A DNA stretch of 9,075 nt, taken from NCBI GenBank assembly GCA_019347795.1, contig JAHWKS010000148.1:1-9075 (forward strand), in the 5' to 3' direction. A model generated the notes under the pieces. The model worked only from the letters and a program-made list of their open reading frames with translations. It was not told the origin of the DNA and searched no databases. The DNA comes from Planctomycetota bacterium. GTDB taxonomy: Bacteria; Planctomycetota; Planctomycetia; Pirellulales; Pirellulaceae. Of this stretch, positions 1-7,199 are shown in pieces. Within the stretch, counting starts at the first letter, position 1, and each line of letters begins with the position of its first letter. Both the position numbers and the translations under genes were made by a program.

Positions 1-1
1 C

Positions 2-292
2 GAGGCCCTGGACGGCACCGCCGAGCGTCGCACGAATCCGTATGCGGAGGAGTCGGCCCAGCACCAGCGCGAGTCCGACGTTTCGCAAATCCTCAACGTG
101 TTGACCGACCGCGAGCGCCAAGTGGTCGCCAAGCGTTACGGCCTGGCGGGCCTGGCGCCGGCGCAGACGCTCAAGGAAGTCGGCGCCGACTTAGGCGTCA
201 CCAAGGAGCGCATCCGCCAGATCGAGAAGCGCGCGCTATTCAAGCTGCGAGAAGCGGCCGAAGCCGCCAAGCTCGAATCTGCCGCGGCGTAA
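2..292 (+). CDS. Sigma-70 family RNA polymerase sigma factor, C-terminal part (5' end outside window)
   Basis: The open frame enters from the left edge (first full codon at base 2) and gives about 96 residues ending at a TAA stop. The last 64 residues are a clear sigma region 4: LTDRERQVVAKRYGL is the 4.1 core, and TLKEVGADLGVTKERIRQIEKRAL is the 4.2 helix-turn-helix that reads the -35 element. The motif VTKERIRQIE is close to the group 1/2 (RpoD/RpoS-like) consensus VTRERIRQIE, so this is probably a housekeeping-type or closely related sigma factor rather than an ECF sigma. A short Ala-rich tail (EAAEAAKLESAAA) follows the HTH. Regions 1 to 3 lie outside the window, so the subgroup cannot be fixed and I give no symbol. 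A strong terminator follows 21 bp after the stop, so the gene ends its transcription unit. Confidence 0.93.
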   Translation, partial: EALDGTAERRTNPYAEESAQHQRESDVSQILNVLTDRERQVVAKRYGLAGLAPAQTLKEVGADLGVTKERIRQIEKRALFKLREAAEAAKLESAAA

Positions 293-313
293 ACCACCTC
301 AGTGATCAGCGAC

Positions 314-347
314 ACAGGGAGCGGCTGCCAGGCCGCTCCCTGTTTCA
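314..347 (+). terminator. Rho-independent terminator of the sigma factor gene
   Basis: A perfect 12-bp inverted repeat (314-325 ACAGGGAGCGGC pairs with 332-343 GCCGCTCCCTGT) encloses a 6-base loop and runs straight into TTTCAT. It begins 21 bp after the sigma factor stop codon. The stem is long and GC-rich; the U-tract is short, as is common in GC-rich genomes. It separates the sigma gene from the next transcription unit. Confidence 0.85.
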
Positions 348-380
348 TGCGCTCGTGAAGAAGGACGCCCGCCAGCAATG

Positions 381-409
381 TTGCCCCGTCATTCGGATAA
401 GCATACATT
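381..409 (+). promoter_or_regulatory. Sigma-70-type promoter for the large exported glycosidase-like gene
   Basis: TTGCCC (381-386) and TACATT (404-409) are separated by exactly 17 bp, a good match to a housekeeping promoter. It lies after the upstream terminator and predicts a transcript starting near 416, about 42 bases before the GTG start at 458. No other strong candidate was seen in the 165-bp gap, and nothing else was recognised there. Confidence 0.5.
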
Positions 410-457
410 GATTCGACGGATGGGGCCGCCAGAACTTCAGAGCCGCCGGGAAATCTC

Positions 458-3400
458 GTGAGACGTTGCATCGCACTCCTCGCCTTCGCCGCACTGGCGA
501 CAGATCCGCTTTCTTCATGGCCCGCCGAGAGGCATGTGGCGGCGCAGGTGTTCGGCAAGGTTCGATCGGCCGTTGCGGTGCAGCCTGACGGGCTGTATGT
601 CTGCGAGGCGGAGGAGTTCCGGACCGAAGACGATGCCGGAGGATGGCGAGCCCGGCCCTTCGGCGAGAATTACTACGCCGCCACCTTCGCCAACTGCTTT
701 CTCAGCCGTAAGGCGTTTCTCGGGGCGCCGGAGCAGTGCGAGGAGTCGATCGCGGAAGTCGCCATCGACGTGCCCGACGCCGGCCGGTATCTGGTGCTGG
801 TGCGGTACGAGGCGGCGTACCGCTTTGAGACGCAGTTCCGCGTGCAGGTGGAGCAGAACGGCGACACCGTCTTCGATCGCCTCTACGGCGCCCGTGAGAA
901 CGTCAAGATCTGGGCATTCGGCCAGAAGTTGCAGAAGGAGGTCGCCTGGAGCTGGGGCGCCGTGGAGAATATCGTCTGGGAAGGACACGACGCCTACGCC
1001 GATCTGCAGCCCAGCCGGGCGACGCTTCGCCTCATCGCCGCCAGGCAGCCGGAGCCGGCGGCGAAAAGAAACGTCGATCTGGTAATGCTGACCGCCGACG
1101 TGGAGCAGGTGCAGATGCGGATCGACAAGGAAAACTACCTGCCGCTGGACGGCATGCTCACGCAATCGGGCGACGTGTGGCTGCGGGTGACGAACCAGGG
1201 TCCAAAGCCGCTCACCTTCACCGGCCGTAGCGCCCCCGGCGGAGGCAACTGGCAGCAGCATTCGCCGTATTGGGTGCACCTGCGGAATTGGAAGGCGCCC
1301 GCGATCTCGGTCGAACCGGGCGAAACCAGCGATTGGATCGAAGTCGGCGGTCTGATGGATTCCCTCGCCGACGGCCAATGGCTTTGGACCGGCGACGGGC
1401 CTTACAAGGCCGAATTCGGCGTGCGCAACGCCGCGGGCCGCATCGAGCCGCTGGCCGACTACACCGGCGAGGGCGACCTTACCTTGGCGGCCGACGCCGA
1501 CACCCGTTACTCCCGCCGGCTCCGCGCGCAAGAGGCGGAGCTCTACGACCTCCTCGATTACCTCAAGCGAGAGGACCCCGCGCCGCACGGCCGCACGCCG
1601 CAGGAGACGCCGATCTATGGGTACACGTTCGAGCCGCTCGACAAGGGAAAACACGCCGCCACGGTTGCCGAGTTCAAAGAGTTATTCGCCCTTCGCGAGA
1701 CCGGCGGCGACGGGCGCCAAACCCGCTATCTCGACGTCCGCGGAGTCTCCACCGACAAACTGGCTGAGCACTGCCGGAAGCTCGGCGCCGAGGCGCCGAA
1801 GATCGACGTCGTCAGCCTGGGGGACGAAATCGCCTTGCCGACACCCGCCGCACCCGCGGCCTCCGACGGCTTCCGGCAATGGCTTCAGAGCCGCGGCCTC
1901 AAGCCGTCCGAGGTCGATCCGACAGCCGGCGACGATTGGGCGAAGATCAGCTACAACGTCGACCCGCAGACGAAGGAAAGCCGGCCCGGCGTCTACTACT
2001 GGTCGATGCGCTACCTCTACCACTTCGGCATTCAGGCGATCAAAGAGCGGACCGACATTTTGCGGCGGCATTTCCCGAGGGCGGGCATCGGCGCCAATTA
2101 CTCGCCGCATTACCCGACCGACCACATGTTCCTCGGCGAGACGTACAAGTGGGTCAGCGTGTTTCGCGAGGAGGGGATGACGCTGCCCTGGAGCGAGGAC
2201 TACATCTGGCAGGTCCCGGTGGGGACGCCGCAGATGAACCACATCAACTTCGCCCTCTTCCGGGCCGGGCTGCGGGGCAAGCCCGATCGCAAGATCATGT
2301 ACTACGTGATGCCGCACATGCCCAACAACACGCCCCGCCAATGGCGGCGGCTGTTCTACGGCGCCCTGGGGAACGGGATGAAGGCCGTGAACCTCTTCGA
2401 GTTTCGGCCGGTCCACGTTGCGTATACCGAAAACCATGTGGACCATCCCGAGATGTACCGCATGATTCTGCAGAGCTTCCGCGAGCTGGGGCTCTTCGAG
2501 GACGTCGTCCAGCACGGCCGGGTCCGGGCGGCGGAGGCGGGGCTGTGGTTCAGCGAAACCGGCGACATCTGGGACGACAGTCACGGCTCGTTCGCCCCGG
2601 CCAAGCGGGCGCTCTTTACGGCGATCCGCCAGCAGCAGATTCCGCTCGACGCGGTGGTGGAGCAAGACGCCCTCGAGGGGACGCTCGACGACTACAAGAC
2701 GCTTTACCTAACCGACGCGCATGTGAGCGCCGCGGCTTCGGAGAGGATTGCCGCCTGGGTTCGCTCCGGCGGGAGCTTGTTCGCCACAGCCGGCGCCGGG
2801 ATGTTCGACGAGTTGAACCGCCCCAACCAGACGTTGCGGGAGCTGATGGGGGTGTCGCAAGCGTCGCTCGACGTTCTCGACGGCCGGCAAGTCACCTACC
2901 TTAAGCAAGACCTGCCGTTCACGGAAGCGATCGACGCCGTGAAGCTGGCCGACGCGGAACTTCCCGTCTTCTGCATTCGCGGCCGGATCACCACCGCAGA
3001 CGGCGACGTGACGGGAACGTTCACCGACGGCTCGCCCGCCATGGTTTCGCGCACCGTCGGCAAGGGGCGCACGGTGTACTGCGCGTTTCTGCCGAGCCTG
3101 AGTTATTACAAGCCGGCCATCCCGCGGCGTCCGGTCGATCGCGGCGCAACCGACGACGCGATGATCCATTTTCTGCCGACCGCGTTCGACCCCGCCGCCG
3201 CCGCGCTGATTGCCCAACCCGCATCGGCGATTTCGCTGCCGGTCCAGTGCAGCAATCCGCTGGTGGAAACGACGGTCATCGAGTCGAAGCAGGGAACAGC
3301 CATCCCGCTGATCAACTGGAGCGGATCCCCGGTGAAGACGTTGCGTGTGAAAGTTTCCATCCCCACCCCGACCGCCGAAGTTGCCCTGGCCGGCGGCGGA

Positions 3401-3481
3401 CCCGTAACCGTCGAGCAGTCCGAGAGCGCCCGCGTCTACACCTTCGACCTCGATGTCGCCGACGCCCTCATTCTGCGATAG
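458..3481 (+). CDS. Large exported multidomain protein: carbohydrate-binding-like N-terminus, glycoside-hydrolase-like barrel, GH42-type flavodoxin-like domain
   Basis: This 1007-residue protein starts at GTG 458 with a basic n-region and hydrophobic stretch (MRRCIALLAFAALA), so it is probably exported; the ribosome site is weak. Residues about 45-195 look like a jelly-roll: EAEEF at 50-54 recalls the opening of CBM6/35 modules. Residues about 205-345 look like beta-sandwich sequence. Residues about 380-690 suggest a clan-A-like TIM barrel, with acidic residues in typical catalytic contexts: LGDE (E457), PWSED (E580) and NLFEF (E648). Residues about 690-880 (KTLYLTDAHV, AAWVRSGGSLFATAGAG) resemble the class-I amidotransferase-like trimerisation domain of GH42 beta-galactosidases. 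Residues about 925-1007 form a C-terminal beta domain, also as in GH42. The inferred role is hydrolysis of a glycan outside the cytoplasm. Substrate and exact family are not known to me, and a catalytically dead relative is possible. Confidence 0.85.
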   Translation: MRRCIALLAFAALATDPLSSWPAERHVAAQVFGKVRSAVAVQPDGLYVCEAEEFRTEDDAGGWRARPFGENYYAATFANCFLSRKAFLGAPEQCEESIAEVAIDVPDAGRYLVLVRYEAAYRFETQFRVQVEQNGDTVFDRLYGARENVKIWAFGQKLQKEVAWSWGAVENIVWEGHDAYADLQPSRATLRLIAARQPEPAAKRNVDLVMLTADVEQVQMRIDKENYLPLDGMLTQSGDVWLRVTNQGPKPLTFTGRSAPGGGNWQQHSPYWVHLRNWKAPAISVEPGETSDWIEVGGLMDSLADGQWLWTGDGPYKAEFGVRNAAGRIEPLADYTGEGDLTLAADADTRYSRRLRAQEAELYDLLDYLKREDPAPHGRTPQETPIYGYTFEPLDKGKHAATVAEFKELFALRETGGDGRQTRYLDVRGVSTDKLAEHCRKLGAEAPKIDVVSLGDEIALPTPAAPAASDGFRQWLQSRGLKPSEVDPTAGDDWAKISYNVDPQTKESRPGVYYWSMRYLYHFGIQAIKERTDILRRHFPRAGIGANYSPHYPTDHMFLGETYKWVSVFREEGMTLPWSEDYIWQVPVGTPQMNHINFALFRAGLRGKPDRKIMYYVMPHMPNNTPRQWRRLFYGALGNGMKAVNLFEFRPVHVAYTENHVDHPEMYRMILQSFRELGLFEDVVQHGRVRAAEAGLWFSETGDIWDDSHGSFAPAKRALFTAIRQQQIPLDAVVEQDALEGTLDDYKTLYLTDAHVSAAASERIAAWVRSGGSLFATAGAGMFDELNRPNQTLRELMGVSQASLDVLDGRQVTYLKQDLPFTEAIDAVKLADAELPVFCIRGRITTADGDVTGTFTDGSPAMVSRTVGKGRTVYCAFLPSLSYYKPAIPRRPVDRGATDDAMIHFLPTAFDPAAAALIAQPASAISLPVQCSNPLVETTVIESKQGTAIPLINWSGSPVKTLRVKVSIPTPTAEVALAGGGPVTVEQSESARVYTFDLDVADALILR

Positions 3482-3502
3482 CGCCCATGGCTCACGGCGC
3501 TA
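3479..3502. terminator. Hairpin between two convergent genes, possible bidirectional terminator
   Basis: TAGCGCC (3479-3485) and GGCGCTA (3496-3502) form a perfect 7-bp inverted repeat around a 10-base loop. The left arm contains the stop codon of the plus-strand gene, and the minus-strand hydrolase stop (3492-3494) sits in the loop. Only 10 bp separate the two stops, so this is the only place for a shared terminator. There is no T-tract on either side, so termination here is a guess. Confidence 0.3.
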
Positions 3503-4343
3503 AAGGTCCCAAGAATCTGAACAGCGCCTGCGTGGCGGGATCGTCCGGTTGGCCGAGGTCGGCGTTGAGCCTGCTGTGGGTTGTCTCCCGGGCGCCGAAT
3601 ACCGTGACGGAGACGTCGGCTTCTTGGAGCGCAGCGCCGAGGCGTCGCGCCTGTGCGGTGACGTCGGGGTGACCGGCAACGTGGAGAATCAGGAACGGCG
3701 GAATGCCCTTGCCCTGGGCCGCGTGCGTGACGGCGGAAAATTCGATGTGCTTCTTCGGATCGTTGCCGAACTTCACGCGATGGCTGAACTCCGGAAGCGG
3801 CAGGCCGTGAACCGTCTGACGGATTTCCGCCGTCATGATGATCGCCGGCAGGTCGTAGGTGTCTCCATCCACGGGGACGCATCCTTGGAGGACGTCGAAG
3901 GGGACGCCTTCCGCGGCCAGGCGCCGCTCGTCAATACAAAGCAGGGCCGCGAGCTGCGCGCCGGCGGAATGTCCCATGACGAAAATTCGCTGCGGATCGC
4001 CTCCATGCGCGGCGATGTTCTTGTGCACCCAACCGAGCGCCTTGGCGACGTCTCGGATCAGGACGTCCATTTCCACATGAGGCAGAAGGCGGTAGTTTGT
4101 GGAGACAAAGACGAAGCCGCGCTCGGAGAATACGCGCGGCTTGATTTGCACGTCCGTCTTGTCTCCCGTTTGCCAACCGCCGCCATGAATCCAGAATACG
4201 ACCGGAAGGTCTCTCGCGCCGTCGGGCGCGTAGATGTCGAGCACTTGACGCTCGTGGGCGGGATCGGCGTACGGCACATCGGAAGCAACAAACTGCGCCT
4301 GCGCGGCGGAGGCGAGCAACAAGAAGACGAACGCGATTTTCAC
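3492..4343 (-). CDS. Exported alpha/beta hydrolase (carboxylesterase/BD-FAE-like)
   Basis: I choose the GTG at 4343, giving 283 residues, because it begins a textbook signal peptide ([17 protein letters not shown], cleavage likely after AQA) and has GGAG nine bases upstream. The mature enzyme is a compact serine hydrolase. HGGG at 53-56 is the oxyanion-hole motif of the HSL/BD-FAE esterases, GHSAG at 124-128 is the nucleophile elbow (S126), D227 in GHPDV is the probable acid, and H256 in TTHSRL is the probable base, so the triad looks complete. Such enzymes cleave carboxyl esters, often acetyl or feruloyl groups on polysaccharides, but the substrate cannot be read here. It is the last of three tandem minus-strand genes, 83 bp after the peptidase gene, and has its own promoter. 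The frame is open up to 4484, but that extension would overlap the peptidase gene and bury the signal peptide. Confidence 0.92.
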   Translation of the reverse strand: MKIAFVFLLLASAAQAQFVASDVPYADPAHERQVLDIYAPDGARDLPVVFWIHGGGWQTGDKTDVQIKPRVFSERGFVFVSTNYRLLPHVEMDVLIRDVAKALGWVHKNIAAHGGDPQRIFVMGHSAGAQLAALLCIDERRLAAEGVPFDVLQGCVPVDGDTYDLPAIIMTAEIRQTVHGLPLPEFSHRVKFGNDPKKHIEFSAVTHAAQGKGIPPFLILHVAGHPDVTAQARRLGAALQEADVSVTVFGARETTHSRLNADLGQPDDPATQALFRFLGPLAP

Positions 4344-4352
4344 GGCGAAGGA

Positions 4353-4356
4353 CTCC
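4353..4356 (-). promoter_or_regulatory. Ribosome binding site that sets the hydrolase start
   Basis: GGAG on the minus strand lies nine bases upstream of the GTG at 4343. It supports that start over the in-frame ATG at 4394 and the far upstream one at 4484, because only the GTG puts the hydrophobic signal sequence at the very N-terminus. Confidence 0.55.
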
Positions 4357-4381
4357 GGCGGGGAATTCTCACGAAGCGGCG

Positions 4382-4423
4382 ATGCAATTTGCATTATAGC
4401 CGCTGTTCGCTTCGTCCCGGCAA
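4382..4423 (-). promoter_or_regulatory. Promoter of the hydrolase gene with an overlapping palindrome
   Basis: On the minus strand a perfect TATAAT (4393-4398) is preceded by TTGCCG (4418-4423) at a long 19-bp spacing. Transcription would start near 4386, leaving a leader of about 43 bases before GTG 4343. A palindrome, ATGCAA-A-TTGCAT (4382-4394), covers the end of the -10 box and the predicted start site, where a repressor could act. The -10 box is convincing; the -35 box and operator role are inference. The rest of the 83-bp gap shows no terminator for the upstream gene. Confidence 0.5.
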
Positions 4424-4426
4424 TGC

Positions 4427-5731
4427 TTACGGTTGGCTCAGCACGACCTCGATCTCTCCCCGGTTGTCGGAGAGCTCGCTCCAACCGTCGCGGCAGCGAA
4501 GGTAGAGCTTGCCCGTGGCGGGAGCGGTGAAGACGCCCTCGGCGCCGAGCGGGAATGCTTCGCTGAGCGTGAAGTCGCTGAGGATCACCCCTTGCAACCG
4601 TCCGCGGCCTTCGCGATCGCCGTTGGCGTCCGTCGTCGCGTCGGCCGAGGTGGACCAGACGCCGAGGGCGCGATAGGCGTATCGAGCGTGTTTAGCGACA
4701 TTCACCCCCGAAGCCTGGAACCCTCGGGCGGCCGCGACCGGCCGAGGGCTCGCGCCGCTCCGCTCCAGGGAGCGGAATCGCGTGCGCCAATCCCACGCGC
4801 ACAGGTCGGCCCGGTAACCCACGTCCACGTGCTCCAGAAAGAGACGATATTCGAATTCCAGCTCGGGGGACATGGAGGCGAACATCCGCTCGAAGGAATC
4901 GTCGCGCCCCAGCAGATAGCTGTCTCCCAGCAGATGGAAGCGGTCGGAATAGTTGGGGTTGTGGACCAACAGGTGGCACAGGGCCCAGCTCCAGAAATAG
5001 TCGAGCCGCGCCTGGCGAACGTTGGCGGCGTCGCGCTCGGTCCACTCGCTCATGGGAACCTGCCGGCGGTTACGGTTTCCGCCGCTGACCATGAGGCCGA
5101 TCGAGTGGGAAATCTCGCCGGTCATGGAGTTCGCCTCAACGATATTGCGGATCGACTTCGGCGCCTCGCCCCGCAACTCCCGGACGCGCTCGGCGGGGCA
5201 GCGAACCCCCGACTGCCCGTCGCCGCGGAAGGCGGCCATCTCGGCCATCCCTTCCTTGTACCAGTCCGGTCCCGTCGTGCCGAAGGCGTGCAAGCAGTAG
5301 GCATGAACCACTTCATGCTCGACCACGCCGGGGGTCGTGGAGGCGTAGATGACGGCCTCGCGGCGGGCGTCCCGGCCGGCGCCCACCGACTCGCTCACCG
5401 TGGCCCCGCCGATGCCCCCGGTGCTGATGCGCGCCAGCGGATGGGGCAACTGCGCATCCCGCCAATGCTCCTGATTATCGACCAGGTAGCACTGAATCTT
5501 GTTGCCGCGCGGCCGGACTTTCCAGTAGTCGGCGACGAAGCTCAACGTCGCTTCCATCCGCGCCAGCGCCTGGCGAGCTTCGCGATCAGGAAGGTCGGTG
5601 TGCAAGACGAAGTGGGGGGACGTCAACGCGCACACGGACCCTCGCTCCGTCTGAGCCGCCGCCGCGGCGGCAATAAGCAAGATCGACACGTGCGCCGTCA
5701 CGCCGACGCGAAGCGTTCTCCAACCATCCAT
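4427..5731 (-). CDS. Exported gluzincin metallopeptidase with C-terminal LecA (PA-IL)-like lectin domain
   Basis: This 434-residue protein starts at ATG 5731, with GGAG eight bases upstream. Its N-terminus ([17 protein letters not shown]) is a signal peptide. HEVVH at 139-143 is the zinc-binding HExxH helix, and EGMAE at 160-164 supplies the third glutamate ligand downstream, the gluzincin arrangement familiar from planctomycete DUF1570-like peptidases. The C-terminal ~90 residues (345-434) resemble the Pseudomonas PA-IL/LecA galactophilic lectin: a GRLQGVI strand, [13 protein letters not shown], then D415 followed by D422-N423. That spacing equals D100 and N107-N108 of the LecA calcium site, while T104 is E419 here. 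The likely role is a secreted or periplasmic peptidase anchored to glycans. It lies 37 bp after the methyltransferase gene on the same strand, so the two are probably co-transcribed. The peptide substrate is unknown. Confidence 0.9.
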   Translation of the reverse strand: MDGWRTLRVGVTAHVSILLIAAAAAAQTERGSVCALTSPHFVLHTDLPDREARQALARMEATLSFVADYWKVRPRGNKIQCYLVDNQEHWRDAQLPHPLARISTGGIGGATVSESVGAGRDARREAVIYASTTPGVVEHEVVHAYCLHAFGTTGPDWYKEGMAEMAAFRGDGQSGVRCPAERVRELRGEAPKSIRNIVEANSMTGEISHSIGLMVSGGNRNRRQVPMSEWTERDAANVRQARLDYFWSWALCHLLVHNPNYSDRFHLLGDSYLLGRDDSFERMFASMSPELEFEYRLFLEHVDVGYRADLCAWDWRTRFRSLERSGASPRPVAAARGFQASGVNVAKHARYAYRALGVWSTSADATTDANGDREGRGRLQGVILSDFTLSEAFPLGAEGVFTAPATGKLYLRCRDGWSELSDNRGEIEVVLSQP

Positions 5732-5739
5732 CGAGTACG

Positions 5740-5743
5740 CTCC
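5740..5743 (-). promoter_or_regulatory. Ribosome binding site of the gluzincin gene
   Basis: GGAG on the minus strand is spaced eight bases from ATG 5731, supporting that start. The 37-bp gap to the preceding stop shows no convincing promoter, which favours co-transcription with the methyltransferase gene. Confidence 0.5.
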
Positions 5744-5768
5744 GCGCGTAAGAAGTTAATTGTCGCGA

Positions 5769-7010
5769 TCAATTGGGCGAATCGCCCGCGAGAGATGTGC
5801 GCACCGTTACGTCGTCCACCGAAAGCTCCCCCACGGCCCCGAACAAACCGATCGCCACGACCGCCAGCCGCGATTGCGGCGGGACGCGCAGCGCCATCCG
5901 ATGCCGCGTCCAATCGCTCGTGCCGAACCAGGGTCCCAGCACGTGCGTTCCGAGCGAAGCCCGCCGCTCGTCGTAGAACGTGATCTCCAGCCGGCCGAGC
6001 TCCTTGCGGGATTGGCCCGGCAATACCGAGTCGGCGGCGGCCCAGACCGACACTTCCACGTGCTCGGTGCGACGGCCGTCCATCGGCAGCGCCTGGGCGG
6101 CATGCGCTCCCCGGCCGGGCGTCTCATTGGAAAATCGCAGGAAACGCTCGCCTTCGGGGGCTTGGGAGTCGGCGACGACCTCGGCCTGGCGGATGTAATA
6201 CCAGGGCGCCAGCAGTCCCGCCTCATCGGTTTCTTCAAAGGCGCCGTTGACCACTCGCGGCGGACCGGGGTCCTTGACCTGCCGCGCCTCCTCGGCCCGG
6301 CCGGTCATCGGGACAAAGTAGGTCGGCTCCAGCGCCTCGGCCTCCATCTTCCCCTTCACCTTGCGGAAGAGATACAGCGTTTGCTGATAGCGCTCTCCCA
6401 GGGGAATGACCATCCGTCCGCCCTCGCGAAGCTGATCCACCAACGCTTGCGGGATGCGCTCGGGGGAGCAAGTGACGATGATCTTGTCGAACGGCGCGTG
6501 CTGGGGCCAGCCGAGAAAGCCGTCCCCCACCTTGGTGTGAACGTTGTCGTAGCCGAGGCGCCGGAGCGTGCGGCCGGCGGTGCGCCCCAGCGGCTCGACG
6601 ATTTCAATCGAGTAAACCTCCGCCACCAGGTGGCCGAGCACCGCCGCCTGGTACCCGCTCCCGGTGCCGATCTCCAGGACCTTGTCGCTGGGCTGCGGAT
6701 CGAGCGCCTGCGTCATCGACGCCACGACAAAGGGGGGAGAAATCGTTTGCCCCTCGCCGATGGGCAGCGCCATGTCGTAGTAGGCCAGGTGACGCTGCGA
6801 GTGGGAAACAAACTGGTGTCGCGGCGTTTGCCGAAGCGCCTCAAGCACCCGCGGGTTCTCGATGCCCGCCGCCGCCACCTCCTCCCGCACCATCCGCAAG
6901 CGCGCCTCCGTCCAATACCGCTCCTCCTGCCCCGCCGCGATGCTAAGGAAGCACAGCGGGAGGAAGAAAGCCCAAGCCGGGGCGCCAGACTGGTGAATGA
7001 AAGAGAGCAA
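5769..7010 (-). CDS. pcm: Exported protein-L-isoaspartate O-methyltransferase with C-terminal CBM4/9-like jelly-roll
   Basis: This enzyme family transfers a methyl group from S-adenosylmethionine to isoaspartyl residues in aged proteins, starting their repair. From the TTG at 7010 the protein is 413 residues. Family motifs are clear: PRHQFV (63-68), ALPIGEGQTIS (81-91, with the conserved active-site T/S), VLEIGTGSGYQ (111-121, SAM motif I), VGDGF and GGRMVIPLG. TISQP of typical members is TISPP here. Residues about 238-413 are extra: NGAFEE, then a beta-rich stretch ending in LSVDDVTVR, the pattern of CBM4/9 jelly-rolls. Typical Pcm enzymes are ~210 residues. The N-terminus has a hydrophobic segment (AWAFFLPLCFLSIAAG, 12-27), suggesting export. 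The start is uncertain: the frame is open to an ATG at 7178, but a strong promoter (7113-7141) lies inside that stretch and TTG is the only later start codon before the signal sequence. It heads the minus-strand trio. Confidence 0.88.
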   Translation of the reverse strand: MLSFIHQSGAPAWAFFLPLCFLSIAAGQEERYWTEARLRMVREEVAAAGIENPRVLEALRQTPRHQFVSHSQRHLAYYDMALPIGEGQTISPPFVVASMTQALDPQPSDKVLEIGTGSGYQAAVLGHLVAEVYSIEIVEPLGRTAGRTLRRLGYDNVHTKVGDGFLGWPQHAPFDKIIVTCSPERIPQALVDQLREGGRMVIPLGERYQQTLYLFRKVKGKMEAEALEPTYFVPMTGRAEEARQVKDPGPPRVVNGAFEETDEAGLLAPWYYIRQAEVVADSQAPEGERFLRFSNETPGRGAHAAQALPMDGRRTEHVEVSVWAAADSVLPGQSRKELGRLEITFYDERRASLGTHVLGPWFGTSDWTRHRMALRVPPQSRLAVVAIGLFGAVGELSVDDVTVRTSLAGDSPN

Positions 7011-7112
7011 AAGAAGCTCTTGATTGACGAGATGGATGTGCGGCGCGGCGATTGGGTGGGGGCGTACGGAATGAACGCACCGAAGAGCGCCCCAACGCCA
7101 CTCTACTAAGAC

Positions 7113-7141
7113 ATTATAGCAAAAGCCGGTCCTCCGTGCAA
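7113..7141 (-). promoter_or_regulatory. Strong sigma-70 promoter of the methyltransferase-peptidase unit
   Basis: On the minus strand TTGCAC (7136-7141) and a perfect TATAAT (7113-7118) are 17 bp apart. The -10 box is preceded by TGC, giving the extended form TGnTATAAT. Transcription would start near 7106, leaving a leader of roughly 95 bases before TTG 7010. This is the best promoter in the window, and it argues against translation from ATG 7178. Confidence 0.7.
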
Positions 7142-7150
7142 ACTGTGGAG

Positions 7151-7195
7151 AGACGGCGAGACGGCGATCCTGCCGCATGTCGCAATCGTTGCGAC
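7151..7195. repeat. Divergent intergenic region: tandem octamer and 17-bp palindrome, candidate operator
   Basis: The space between the two divergent genes holds a perfect tandem octamer, AGACGGCG twice (7151-7166). It is followed by a perfect inverted repeat, GTCGCAA-TCG-TTGCGAC (7179-7195). The palindrome lies between the back-to-back promoters and ends five bases before the -35 box of the plus-strand gene, a typical operator position. No regulator gene is visible nearby, so the binding protein is unknown. Confidence 0.4.
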
Positions 7196-7199
7196 GCCC

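Noticed and set aside
136..558. 140-codon open frame on the minus strand
   Set aside because: It crosses the sigma factor gene, the terminator and the start of the next gene, and has no ribosome site or recognisable domain.
515..1654. 379-codon open frame on the minus strand, and similar ones at 1682-2665 and 2708-3217
   Set aside because: They are shadows of the large exported protein. Their translations are Arg/Gly/Val-rich without domains or signal sequences.
4344..4484. N-terminal extension of the hydrolase to the ATG at 4484
   Set aside because: It overlaps the end of the peptidase gene, includes the TATAAT promoter, and would bury a clean signal peptide.
3549..4505. 318-codon open frame on the plus strand
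   Set aside because: It is antisense to the alpha/beta hydrolase with a complete catalytic triad and crosses that gene's promoter.
5758..5774. Inverted repeat AATTG/CAATT around the methyltransferase stop codon
   Set aside because: The stem is only 5 bp and AT-rich with no T-tract, too weak for a terminator, and the spacing to the next gene favours co-transcription.
4433..5983. 516-codon open frame on the plus strand
   Set aside because: It is antisense to the gluzincin gene, which has a signal peptide, HExxH and a lectin-like domain. The plus-strand product has no recognisable motif and is an artefact of high GC content.
5760..7109. 449-codon open frame on the plus strand
   Set aside because: It is antisense to the unmistakable Pcm motifs, its product is low-complexity in Arg, Gly, Pro and Leu, and it spans the gene boundary at 5731-5769.
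7011..7178. N-terminal extension of the methyltransferase to the ATG at 7178
   Set aside because: It contains the best promoter in the window, and its residues look non-coding (Arg, His and Cys-rich, no family similarity).
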